64,000 nucleotides of DNA, taken from an uncultured Mailhella sp. (lineage in GTDB: Bacteria > Desulfobacterota > Desulfovibrionia > Desulfovibrionales > Desulfovibrionaceae). The stretch is taken from NCBI RefSeq assembly GCF_944324615.1, contig NZ_CALUWY010000002.1, forward strand, positions 1-64,000, given 5' to 3'. Every line of letters begins with the position of its first letter. Positions within the stretch are counted from its first letter, which is position 1. Positions 55,250-63,396 of this stretch are shown here, in pieces. The translations under genes were made by a program, and so were the position numbers. The notes below the pieces were generated by a model. The model had not been told where the DNA came from, searched no databases, and saw only the letters and a program-made list of their open reading frames with translations.

Positions 55250-56521
55250 ATGGATCCCGCCGTCATCGCCGTTTTCCTTTCCCTCATCGTTCTGCTCTTT
55301 CTGGGCTTCCATATAGGCGTCGCCATGAGCGCGGCCGTGCTCATCGGCCTGTATGTGGGTGACCTTCCCTACCTGCTCTTCACCCAGCGCCTCTACAACA
55401 CCTTCGACTCCTTCCCGCTGCTGGCCGTGCCCTTCTTCATACTCGCAGGCGAAATCATGCAGCGCGGAAGCATGTCGGGTTCGCTCATCAGCTTCTCCCG
55501 CACTCTGGTCGGACACATGCGCGGTTCCCTTGCGCAGATCTCCGTGCTCACCTGCATGTTCTACGGCGCGCTCTGCGGTTCCGCCCCCGCCACCACCGCC
55601 GCCGTGGGCGGCATGATGATCCCGGCCATGGAAAAGGAAGGCTGCCCCAAGGCTTTCTCCACCGCGGTCAACGCCTGCTCCGGATGCCTCGGCCTGCTCA
55701 TTCCGCCGAGCACCACGCTCATCATCTACGGTTCCACCGCGGGCGTTTCCGTAAGCGACCTCTTCCTTGCCACCATCGTTCCCGGCATCATCACCGGCCT
55801 TGCTCTCATGATGGTCTGCCACGTCATCGCCACAAGGCACGACTACGGACAGCCCTTCCCGAAATGCAACGCCGCGCAGCGCCTGCGCGCCCTGTGGGAG
55901 GCCAAGTGGTCGCTCATGGTGCCCGTCATCGTGCTCGGCGGCATCTACGGCGGCATCACCACGCCCACGGAAGCCGGCGCCGCAGCCGTCATCTTCGCCC
56001 TGTTCGTGGAATGCTTCATCACCCGAACCATGTCCCTGCAGAAATTCCGGGAAATCTGCCGCTCCTCCCTCGTCACCATCGGCGCCATCTTCTTCGTGGT
56101 GGCGGCGGCCAACGCCCTCGGCACCCTGCTCATCTACTACAACACCCAGGACATCATCGCCCAGTTCATGCAGAAGACCATGATCAACCCCTGCGTCATG
56201 ATGGTGGCCCTCATCGTGCTTCTGCTCATCCTCGGCACCTTCATGGAAACCGTGGCCTGCGTGCTCATCCTCACCCCCATGCTGCTGCCCAGCTTCGTGC
56301 AGATGGGCATAGACCCCATACACTTCGGCGTGGTGCTTACCCTCGGTCTCACTCTCGGCCTCATCACGCCGCCCGTGGGCGTCAACCTCTTCGTGGGCTG
56401 CGGCATCAGCGGCGTGTCCTTCAGCGTGCTCAGCCGCGCGGTCATGCCCTTCCTCGGCGCCTGCATCGTGGTGCTTTTCCTCGTCGGCCTCGTCCCCGCC
56501 CTTTCCCTCTGCCTCTTATAA
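55250..56521 (+). CDS. TRAP transporter large permease (DctM)
   Basis: 423 residues with about 11-12 membrane segments. Typical motifs include FILAGEIMQRG, GSAPATTAAVGGMMIPAM, GLLIPPSTTLIIYG, GITTPTEAGAAAV and GLITPPVGVNLFVG. It couples sodium-driven uptake to the binding protein. The substrate is unknown, presumably an organic acid. Confidence 0.95.
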   Translation: MDPAVIAVFLSLIVLLFLGFHIGVAMSAAVLIGLYVGDLPYLLFTQRLYNTFDSFPLLAVPFFILAGEIMQRGSMSGSLISFSRTLVGHMRGSLAQISVLTCMFYGALCGSAPATTAAVGGMMIPAMEKEGCPKAFSTAVNACSGCLGLLIPPSTTLIIYGSTAGVSVSDLFLATIVPGIITGLALMMVCHVIATRHDYGQPFPKCNAAQRLRALWEAKWSLMVPVIVLGGIYGGITTPTEAGAAAVIFALFVECFITRTMSLQKFREICRSSLVTIGAIFFVVAAANALGTLLIYYNTQDIIAQFMQKTMINPCVMMVALIVLLLILGTFMETVACVLILTPMLLPSFVQMGIDPIHFGVVLTLGLTLGLITPPVGVNLFVGCGISGVSFSVLSRAVMPFLGACIVVLFLVGLVPALSLCLL

Positions 56522-56538
56522 CTTCCCAAGGAGGATAC

Positions 56539-57546
56539 ATGAACAAGCTCATTTCCCTCATGGCCTGCGCCGCAGCAGCCTTCGGCCTTGCCCTCACCGC
56601 CGCTCCCGCCTTCGCCGCGCCCAGAAACATCAAGGTGGCCCATGCAAACTTCCCCGGGACTCCCCATTACCGCGCCTGGCTCGACGCCAAGGCCTTTCTC
56701 GACTCCCATTCCGGCGGGAAATATATTCTCGACGTCAACGACTCCTACCGCCTCGGCACCACCGCCACGGTCTTCCAGGGCGTGCAGTTCGGCACCATTC
56801 ACATCTGCGAGGACGGCTCCCCCAACTTCGCCGCCTTCGACCCGGCCATCGGCATCTTCGACCTGCCCTACCTCTTCCCCGATTATGAAAGTGCCGACAC
56901 CATTCTGGACGGACCCGTCGGACAGAAAATTCTCGACCATCTCTCCCAGAAGAGCGGCACCCATGCCGTGGCGTTCCTTGGCAACACCTTCCGCGGTATC
57001 TTCACCAATGAAAAGCTGGAACACATCACCCAGAGCAGGGGCATGAAAATCCGCTCCACCCCCTCCAGAGCCCATGTGGAAGGGCTCCGCGCCCTCGGCT
57101 TCGCCCCCACTCCCATGGCCTGGTCGGAAACCGTCACCGGCGTACAACAGCGCGTGGTCTCCGGCTTCGACATCGACCTCGTCACCGCCGTCACCATGGG
57201 CCTTGGCGAAATCGCTCCGTACTGCTTCATGAGCCAGCACATGTACACGCCTCATCTCGTGGTGGCGGGCGCCGACTGGTGGGAAAGCCTGAGCGCCGAG
57301 GACCGCGCCCTCTTTGAGCAGATGTTCGACGTGCTCAAGAAAAAGTCCATTGAATACACCCGCAGCGCCGACAGAACCGCCCCTGCCGACCTGACCGCAC
57401 GCGGACACGTCCTGACGCCCATCCAGCCTGAGGAAAAGGCCGAATGGATGAAGGCTTCCGCCGACGTGTACAAGGCCATTCCCCAGATTCCCGCGGACAT
57501 CCGTGAGGAAATCGAGGCCGAACTCAAAAGGATGGGCAAAATCTGA
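56539..57546 (+). CDS. TRAP transporter periplasmic binding protein (DctP)
   Basis: 335 residues. Signal peptide MNKLISLMACAAAAFGLALTAAPAFA with an AFA cleavage site. The mature DctP fold has NIKVAHANFPGTPHY, GTIHICEDGSPN, the family Arg in MKIRSTPSRAHVEGLRALGFAPTPMAW-type region (about 170-195) and DLVTAVTM. AAGGAGGAT precedes the ATG. Last transporter subunit of the operon. Confidence 0.93.
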   Translation: MNKLISLMACAAAAFGLALTAAPAFAAPRNIKVAHANFPGTPHYRAWLDAKAFLDSHSGGKYILDVNDSYRLGTTATVFQGVQFGTIHICEDGSPNFAAFDPAIGIFDLPYLFPDYESADTILDGPVGQKILDHLSQKSGTHAVAFLGNTFRGIFTNEKLEHITQSRGMKIRSTPSRAHVEGLRALGFAPTPMAWSETVTGVQQRVVSGFDIDLVTAVTMGLGEIAPYCFMSQHMYTPHLVVAGADWWESLSAEDRALFEQMFDVLKKKSIEYTRSADRTAPADLTARGHVLTPIQPEEKAEWMKASADVYKAIPQIPADIREEIEAELKRMGKI

Positions 57547-57605
57547 GCTGACGCCGCTCCCGTCTCCGGCGGGACGGCCCCCATTGCTCCCCACCAGGAG
57601 GATCT

Positions 57606-57917
57606 ATGGCAAAAGTAAGAATCACGGTACTGAAGACGGATTTCGATGCGGAACTCGCAGCGCGCTACGGCGACAACGTCACCGGTCCCTGTCAGCTGGT
57701 GAAACCCGGACAGGTCATCGAATGCGACAGACACTATCAGCCCGCGGAGCTGTGCGGAGAAGCCTGGAAGTGCATACAGCACTATGTGTACGCCCTGTAT
57801 CACGGAGCAGGGGAACCCCTGGGCAGGGGATGGATGAAGGAAGGCGGCGTGGCCATAGCCACCTGCAACGACGGACTCCGCCCCGTGACCTTTAAAATTG
57901 AACGCGTGGAAGACTGA
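57606..57917 (+). CDS. TIGR04076-like small protein
   Basis: 103 residues, soluble. The pattern KVRITVLKT, GPC, Cys-containing ELCGEAWKCIQHYVYAL, GWMKEGGVAIATCNDGLRPVTFKIERVE matches a conserved anaerobe protein family of unknown function (TIGR04076). Five Cys could bind a metal. AGGAGG lies just before the ATG. It follows dctP by 59 bases and is likely the last gene of the operon. Confidence 0.8.
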   Translation: MAKVRITVLKTDFDAELAARYGDNVTGPCQLVKPGQVIECDRHYQPAELCGEAWKCIQHYVYALYHGAGEPLGRGWMKEGGVAIATCNDGLRPVTFKIERVED

Positions 57918-58067
57918 TCCGTCGTAAACGCAGAACGATTTTCCCCGCAAAACATGCTTTTCCTCCGGACGCGCCGCGAAAATGCTCCCTGAAAAACAGA
58001 GCCTTTCCGCAGCGCGTTTTCTCATGACCGAAGTACGGAAAGCCCCTCCGCTGAAAGGCTCATGAGC

Positions 58068-58095
58068 GCGACCGGCCCGCATGCGGGCCGGTCGC
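58068..58095. repeat. Perfect 28-bp palindrome next to a C9 run
   Basis: Half-site GCGACCGGCCCGCA (58068-58081) is repeated exactly in reverse complement up to 58095, then C continues to 58103. No T tract. It lies between the TIGR04076-like gene and mutL. A bulky hairpin or cruciform, or a dyad operator. Confidence 0.6.
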
Positions 58096-58109
58096 CCCCC
58101 CCCTTGCTC

Positions 58110-58137
58110 TTGACTTCCTGAGATTTCGCCCGAAAAT
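58110..58137 (+). promoter_or_regulatory. Possible mutL promoter
   Basis: TTGACT (58110-58115), 16-base spacer, GAAAAT (58132-58137), about 50 bases before mutL. Confidence 0.35.
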
Positions 58138-58188
58138 ACCGGAAAACATCCTGCCGCGCCGTCACTTCTTCCTTTTCCTGAGGTTCGC

Positions 58189-60309
58189 ATGAACACTTCC
58201 CCCCACAAGACCATACGCCTGCTTCCGCCGGAACTTTCCAACCAGATCGCCGCAGGCGAAGTGGTGGAGCGCCCGGCCAGCGTGGTCAAGGAACTCATGG
58301 AAAACAGCCTCGACGCCGGGGCCACCAGCATCACCGTGGAGCTGGAAAACGGCGGCCAGACCCTGATCCGCGTGACGGACAACGGCAGAGGCATAGGCGC
58401 CGATCAGCTGGAACTTGCCGTCACCCGCCATGCCACCAGCAAAATCGCCGAAATAGGCGACCTCATGAACATAAGCTCCTACGGCTTCCGCGGCGAGGCC
58501 CTGCCCAGCATCGCTTCCGTGTCCCGCTTCCGCATGGTGTCCGCCCCGCAGGAGGAAGACGGAGGCACCGGCGAAGCCGCCTGCATCGAGGTCGTGTACG
58601 GCACCATGAAGCCCGTCTCCCCGGCGGCGCTCAATCAGGGCACCACGGTGGAAGTGGCCGAACTTTTTTCCAACATTCCCGCCCGTCTGAAATTTCTGAA
58701 AAGTCCGGCCACGGAACAGAAAAAGGCGCAGGAGCTCTTCACCCGCATCGCCCTTGCCCGGGAGGACGCAGGCTTCATTCTGAAGGCCGGTTCCCGGGAA
58801 ATCGTGCGCTTCGAGGCGGGGCAGAACCTTGCCCGGCGCATGGCCGTGCTCTGGCCGCCCGCCATTGTGGACGCCCTGCGCCCCTTTGATATCCGCATGG
58901 CGGGCATGCACCTTTACGGCCTCACGTCCGACCCGCGCTCCTCCCAGCCCCGCGCCGACCGCATGCTCTTCTACGTCAACGGCCGGGCCGTGAACGACCG
59001 CCTGCTCATGCGCGCCGTGCGGCAGGCCTATCAGGGCCGCCTCACCAGCCGCGACTACCCGCAGACCGTGCTCTTTCTGGAACTGCCCGCTCATGAGGTG
59101 GATGTGAACGTGCACCCGGCCAAGAACGAGGTTCGCTTCCGCGACGAGCAGGCCGTGTTCTCCGCCGTGCTCCGCGCCGTGGGCAGCGCCCTTGCCGGCG
59201 TGCCTCTGGCTTCGGAACGCTTTGCGGAACGCGCCGGATACGCGGCGGAAAGCACGCCCGACACCGCGCCCCTCCCCGTGCGCGAAGAAAAACCGAGGCC
59301 CGCCCGTCCGCTGGGCTTCTGGGGAGAGGCCGACGCCGTGCGCGTCATGCCCAGGCGCCCCGCCCCCCGGACTCAGCCTGAGGAAGAAGTCACGTTCATG
59401 AACAATGCCCTGCGCGAACCGTTCCAGCCCGAGCGTGATTTCCGTACCGGAAGGCCCCTGACCGGTTCTGCCCCGGAAAAGGACTTCGTCCCTGCGCCCG
59501 CCTTCCCGCGCGCTCATGTATCCGAACCTTCTCCCTCCGCTTCCGGTCCCCTCTCTTCCGAAGCGGCCCGCCCGGAGAAAAAGCCCCTCATGCGCGAAAA
59601 AGCGCCGGAAACTCCTGCACCGGAGGCCGAACACACGCAGAAAAGCGCCGCTCCCGTGCAGGAGTCGGAACACACGCAGGAAAACAAGGCCTCCGCAGCG
59701 GAGGTGCTCCCTCTGCCCGCAGAGGAAAAGGACATGCCCAGGCCCGGGGTCTCTCCGCTCCAGGGCTTCCGGTATCTGGGGCAGGTGGCGAAAACGTATC
59801 TTGTGCTCTCGCAGAACGACGACACCCTGCTTCTGCTCGATCAGCACGCCATGCACGAGCGCATTTTCTACGAAAAGTTCCGGGCGAACGGTTCCCGCGG
59901 GGTGGCGCGCCCCCTGCTGGTTCCCCTGGAACTGGACCTGCACCCTGCAGAAAAGGAACGCTTTCTGGAACTGAAGGAAACGCTCACCCGACTCGGCTTT
60001 GAAGCCACCTGCCGGGGCATGCGTCTTGCCGTGCAGGCCATGCCTCCGGAAATGGACCGTTCCGAAGCCTCAGCCTTCCTGCGCGAAGCCCTTTCCGGCC
60101 GTGTGGACGACCTCACCTCCGTATGGATACACCATGCCTGCGCCACGGCCATACGCGCAGGGCAGAAGCTCACGCCCGACGACGCCATGCAGCTCGTGCG
60201 TCAGTGGCTGCGCACCGAGGAGCCGGATTTCTGCCCCCACGGCAGGCCCTGCGCCGTGACTCTGGAAAAGGCCGATCTGGAAAAACTCTTCAAGCGCAGG
60301 CAGTCTTAG
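58189..60309 (+). CDS. mutL: DNA mismatch repair protein MutL, endonuclease type
   Basis: 706 residues. The GHKL ATPase has IAAGEVVERPASVVKELMENSLDAGA, DNGRGI and GFRGEALPSIASV. A long Pro/Glu/Ala-rich linker (about residues 345-520) is followed by the C-terminal domain with the metal endonuclease motif DQHAMHERIFYE (about 550), ACATAIRAG and CPHGRP. So this MutL nicks DNA itself, consistent with absence of MutH. It needs MutS from elsewhere. Confidence 0.96.
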   Translation: MNTSPHKTIRLLPPELSNQIAAGEVVERPASVVKELMENSLDAGATSITVELENGGQTLIRVTDNGRGIGADQLELAVTRHATSKIAEIGDLMNISSYGFRGEALPSIASVSRFRMVSAPQEEDGGTGEAACIEVVYGTMKPVSPAALNQGTTVEVAELFSNIPARLKFLKSPATEQKKAQELFTRIALAREDAGFILKAGSREIVRFEAGQNLARRMAVLWPPAIVDALRPFDIRMAGMHLYGLTSDPRSSQPRADRMLFYVNGRAVNDRLLMRAVRQAYQGRLTSRDYPQTVLFLELPAHEVDVNVHPAKNEVRFRDEQAVFSAVLRAVGSALAGVPLASERFAERAGYAAESTPDTAPLPVREEKPRPARPLGFWGEADAVRVMPRRPAPRTQPEEEVTFMNNALREPFQPERDFRTGRPLTGSAPEKDFVPAPAFPRAHVSEPSPSASGPLSSEAARPEKKPLMREKAPETPAPEAEHTQKSAAPVQESEHTQENKASAAEVLPLPAEEKDMPRPGVSPLQGFRYLGQVAKTYLVLSQNDDTLLLLDQHAMHERIFYEKFRANGSRGVARPLLVPLELDLHPAEKERFLELKETLTRLGFEATCRGMRLAVQAMPPEMDRSEASAFLREALSGRVDDLTSVWIHHACATAIRAGQKLTPDDAMQLVRQWLRTEEPDFCPHGRPCAVTLEKADLEKLFKRRQS

Positions 60310-60609
60310 GGCTGCAACTGCGCGCCGTTCCGGGGATGTTTTTTTGATATTGCCCTGCTTTTCCATGATATCCGCATGATATCACTTGCCTTATTTCCCT
60401 GTTCCTTACATGGGGCAGGCCCTGCATACGGCCGGGAGCATCAAAAAAAATTTCCCTTTCCTGCTGATAAAATGAGAAAAAAATACCAAATACGCATTGA
60501 CTTGCTGTTGCCGTTGGGGCATACCTGATAGACAGGAGAGACACTCTGGGCAATCGGTTTGCCGGAGCAGGGTGTGGGTTTTAGATTTCTTTTGTGTGAG
60601 GTTTTTCTC
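60310..60609 (+). other. Regulatory region upstream of the RRM gene
   Basis: 300 bases, AT-rich at 60335-60500. Two direct copies of CATGATATC (60364-60372 and 60375-60383), 11 bases apart, then a promoter and a roughly 80-base untranslated leader. Confidence 0.55.
60497..60525 (+). promoter_or_regulatory. Probable promoter of the RRM gene
   Basis: TTGACT (60497-60502), 17-base spacer, CATACC (60520-60525). The -10 is weak. Confidence 0.4.
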
Positions 60610-60873
60610 ATGGCCAAGTCTATTTATGTCGGGAATCTTCCCTGGTCCGCCACCGAAGAGCAGGTTCAGAATCTTTTCGCCCCTTACGGCGCCGTGCTCT
60701 CCGTAAAACTGGTGAACGACCGTGAAACCGGCCGTGCCCGTGGTTTTGGTTTTGTTGAAATGGAAGATCCCGCTGCCGCCGCTGCCATCGAAGCTCTGGA
60801 CAACACCAACTTCGGCGGCCGTACCCTGCGCGTCAATGAAGCAAAGCCTCGCGCTCCCCGTCCCCGCTACTAG
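60610..60873 (+). CDS. Single-RRM RNA-binding protein
   Basis: 87 residues, essentially one RNA recognition motif: RNP2 IYVGNLPW (residues 5-12), RNP1 RGFGFVEM (about 44-51), and a basic tail APRPRPRY-like. These bacterial RRM proteins are often cold- or stress-induced RNA chaperones. GAGG lies nine bases before the ATG at 60610. A long 5' leader suggests post-transcriptional control. Monocistronic with its own terminator. Confidence 0.92.
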   Translation: MAKSIYVGNLPWSATEEQVQNLFAPYGAVLSVKLVNDRETGRARGFGFVEMEDPAAAAAIEALDNTNFGGRTLRVNEAKPRAPRPRY

Positions 60874-60901
60874 TCGTCCTGACTGATCGCAGCATTCCAC
60901 G

Positions 60902-60924
60902 CCCCGGTTCGCCGGGGTTTTCCT
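60902..60924 (+). terminator. Terminator of the RRM gene
   Basis: CCCCGG (60902-60907), TTCG loop, CCGGGG (60912-60917), then a T-rich run. Confidence 0.85.
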
Positions 60925-61107
60925 TTTAAAGAGCCTCCGGCGTCAGAAACGCCTCCTTCCGCTCTTCACACCGCATCTTCCCGGCGGAAAAAGCCCCGCG
61001 CCGCAATCATTCCTCCTTCATCACGGCCGCATCTTAACTGGACATTCCACGCAAGCTGGTTATGATGGAGCCACTCTTGTTTCCACCCTGCCCGACAGGA
61101 GGCTGTT

Positions 61108-61599
61108 ATGCATGTTCGTACACCTGCGGCCCTTATTCTGACCGTCATCATGGCAACGGCGCTTCCCGCTCTGCCCGGATGCGGTCCGCATCTCGGCGGC
61201 TATGATTACAATGCCGGGGAAGCCCGGCAGGCCAACAGCATCTATTACGGCACCGCCGTCAACGTGCAGGAAGTGAACATCAACAGTCAGTCGAGCGGCA
61301 GGCAGACCGTGGGCGCGCTCATCGGCGCGGTGGCGGGCGGCGTCATCGGCAGCACCATAGGCAGCGGAAGCGGGCGCACTCTGGCCACCGTGGGTGGTGC
61401 GCTTCTGGGCGGTGCGGCAGGCGCCGGAGCGGGTGAACTCACTGCCCGGCAGACCGGGCTCCAGATCACCGTCCGCTACGACAAGGGCGATGGCGAGGAA
61501 GTCATCGTCCAGGGCAATGATCCCTACATCACCCCCGGGCAGCGCGTGCGCGTCATCGTCAGCCCCACGGGTTCCCGCAGAGTCGAACCCGCATACTGA
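61108..61599 (+). CDS. Glycine-zipper outer-membrane lipoprotein (SlyB/17-kDa type)
   Basis: 163 residues. Lipoprotein signal ending LPGC (Cys25). A long Gly zipper spans about residues 69-112 (GALIGAVAGGVIGSTIG, GGALLGGAAGAGAGE), then a beta-rich tail (ITVRYDKGDGEEVIVQG, PGQRVRVIVSPTG). Typical of rickettsial-17-kDa/SlyB proteins that sit in the outer membrane. AGGAGG lies before the ATG. Confidence 0.88.
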   Translation: MHVRTPAALILTVIMATALPALPGCGPHLGGYDYNAGEARQANSIYYGTAVNVQEVNINSQSSGRQTVGALIGAVAGGVIGSTIGSGSGRTLATVGGALLGGAAGAGAGELTARQTGLQITVRYDKGDGEEVIVQGNDPYITPGQRVRVIVSPTGSRRVEPAY

Positions 61600-61656
61600 G
61601 CCGCCGGGGCCATATTTACTTTTTTTCAGCAACACTATCTATTCTGGGAGGACCAG

Positions 61657-62211
61657 ATGCTTGATCCGAAACAGTGCGTTCTCTTCAGCGGCGGCGCAGC
61701 CGGCGCGGAGCAGTTCTTTGGGGCTCAGGCCGAAGCCTGGGGCATCGAAGAAGTCAACTACAGCTTTGAAGGCCATCAGATAGAGCGCACGCGCGGCGTT
61801 CGCGTGCTCACTCAGGACGAACTGGCGCTCAAAGACGTCAGCATGACGTATGTTTCCCGCCTCATGGGCCGCGAATACACCCGCGCGCCTCTGTTCCGCA
61901 AGGTCCTCCAGTCCATCTGCTGGCAGGTGAGCAGCGGCAGCGAAGTGCTCGTCGTCGGTGAAATTCAGGAAGACAAGACGGTCAAGGGCGGCACCGGCTG
62001 GGGTGCGGAATTCGCCAAGCTGTGCAACAAGCCCCTGCTCGTGTTCGACCAGAAGCGCGACGCCTGGTTCCGCTGGATCAACGACGAATGGGTGAAGAAG
62101 GACGATCCCGTCATCAAGCATTCCCGCTTCACCGCCACGGGTACCCGCTTCCTCGAAGCCAACGGCCGCCGCGCCATCGTGGAACTGTACGCCCGTTCCT
62201 TCAACCGCTAG
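61657..62211 (+). CDS. SLOG-like Rossmann-fold protein, function unknown
   Basis: 184 residues. N-terminal FSGGAAGAEQFFGAQAEAWG resembles the nucleotide-binding start of SLOG/LOG-type proteins, and GGTGWGAEFAKLCNKPLLVFDQ (about residues 111-132) resembles their second phosphate/ribose-binding loop. Between them lie Trp- and Arg-rich segments. No membrane segment. GGGAGG lies before the ATG. Monocistronic. Nucleotide processing or sensing is inferred from fold resemblance only. Confidence 0.65.
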   Translation: MLDPKQCVLFSGGAAGAEQFFGAQAEAWGIEEVNYSFEGHQIERTRGVRVLTQDELALKDVSMTYVSRLMGREYTRAPLFRKVLQSICWQVSSGSEVLVVGEIQEDKTVKGGTGWGAEFAKLCNKPLLVFDQKRDAWFRWINDEWVKKDDPVIKHSRFTATGTRFLEANGRRAIVELYARSFNR

Positions 62212-62356
62212 TGCCAAAAGCGCCGCAGGGTGGCAAAGCGCTTCCAGACGCGCTTTGCCGGCCTGGCGACGCCCTTTTTCATGCTCCGCTTCCCGGAAGA
62301 ACGGGCGCATGCCGCGCCCGAAGGTTCCGGGAAACGCCGCCTTCCTTTTTCTCTGT

Positions 62357-62394
62357 GCAGTCCGCTCTTCCCTCATGCAGGAAGGGCGGACTGC
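62357..62394 (+). terminator. Hairpin after the SLOG-like gene
   Basis: GCAGTCCGC (62357-62365) pairs with GCGGACTGC (62386-62394), continued by a CTTCC/GGAAG inner stem with one wobble pair. A long stem with a weak T tail. Confidence 0.6.
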
Positions 62395-62475
62395 TCCTTA
62401 CAGGCGAGCCTCCGCGCGCCGTCTTTTTCTGCCGGCCGACGAAGGCACGGGTGAAACCTTCATCACGCTTTCTCC

Positions 62476-63396
62476 ATGATGCACTTTTCTCTGCCCCATC
62501 GCCCCCACGAATGTTCCGCTTCCTGTGCGGGAGGCGGCGCGGGACTGTGCGCGCACCTTCTCTGGGGCTTCGCCGTTCTGTTCTGGCCTCTGCTCGGCGC
62601 CCTGAACCCCGTTTCCATCATGGCGCACCGCATGATATGGACGGTGGTGTTTCTCGGCATCGTCCTTCTTGCTGAAGGACACCTGCATGCGGTGAAAAGC
62701 GCCTTCCAGAACAGACGTACGCTCATTTCCCTGTTCTTTGCGGCCGTGATGCTCGGTCTGAACTGGACCATCTACCTTTTTGCCGTCACCACCGGGCAGA
62801 TCGTGGAATCCTCCCTTGGCTACTTCATCACCCCGCTTCTCAACGTGCTCATGGGGCGCGTGTTTCTCGGTGAAAAACTTTCCCGGGCGCAGGGCGCGGC
62901 CATAGCCCTGGCATTCTGCGGCGTGGCGGCAAGCGTCATCGCCTACGGGCGCATTCCGTGGATAGGCTTCATTCTGGCCCTTTCCTTCGCCCTGTACGGC
63001 TACATGCAGAAAACCCTGCGCATGGACGCCGCGCCGAGTCTCTTCGTGCAGGCGCTCATGCTCATGCCTGCGGCCGTGCTCTGGCTCGGCTTCACGGAAG
63101 AGGGCTTCGGCATCATGGGCTACGGCCCCTGGCGCCCCGTGCTTTTAATCTGCACCATAGCCTTCACGGGCCTGCCGCTTCTTCTCTTCGGCTATGCCGC
63201 CCGTCATGTCACCCTGGCCACCATAGGCATACTGCAGTACGTCAGCCCCTCCATTGCCTTTGTTCTGGCCATCACCGTCCTCGGGGAAAGCATGAAGCCT
63301 TCGGACATGATATCCTTCCCCGTCATCTGGCTGGCCCTTGCCATCTACACATATGACGCGCTACATCACCTGCGCAGCATCAAGGAGAAGCCATGA
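62476..63396 (+). CDS. EamA-family permease, RarD-like
   Basis: 306 residues with ten predicted membrane segments in two EamA halves. RarD landmarks include LLWGFAVLFWPLL, MAHRMIWTVVFL, GLNWTIYLFAV, ESSLGYFITPLLNVLMG and GILQYVSPSIAFVLA. The N-terminal 20 residues are atypical (His/Cys-rich), so the true start may be elsewhere; 62479 is an alternative ATG. Its stop overlaps the ispG ATG (ATGA). Confidence 0.85.
   Translation: MMHFSLPHRPHECSASCAGGGAGLCAHLLWGFAVLFWPLLGALNPVSIMAHRMIWTVVFLGIVLLAEGHLHAVKSAFQNRRTLISLFFAAVMLGLNWTIYLFAVTTGQIVESSLGYFITPLLNVLMGRVFLGEKLSRAQGAAIALAFCGVAASVIAYGRIPWIGFILALSFALYGYMQKTLRMDAAPSLFVQALMLMPAAVLWLGFTEEGFGIMGYGPWRPVLLICTIAFTGLPLLLFGYAARHVTLATIGILQYVSPSIAFVLAITVLGESMKPSDMISFPVIWLALAIYTYDALHHLRSIKEKP

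Noticed and set aside
57969..58022. ACGCGC/GCGCGT pair followed by TTTT after the TIGR04076-like gene
   Set aside because: The loop is nearly 40 bases and the stem only six, so it is not reported as a terminator.
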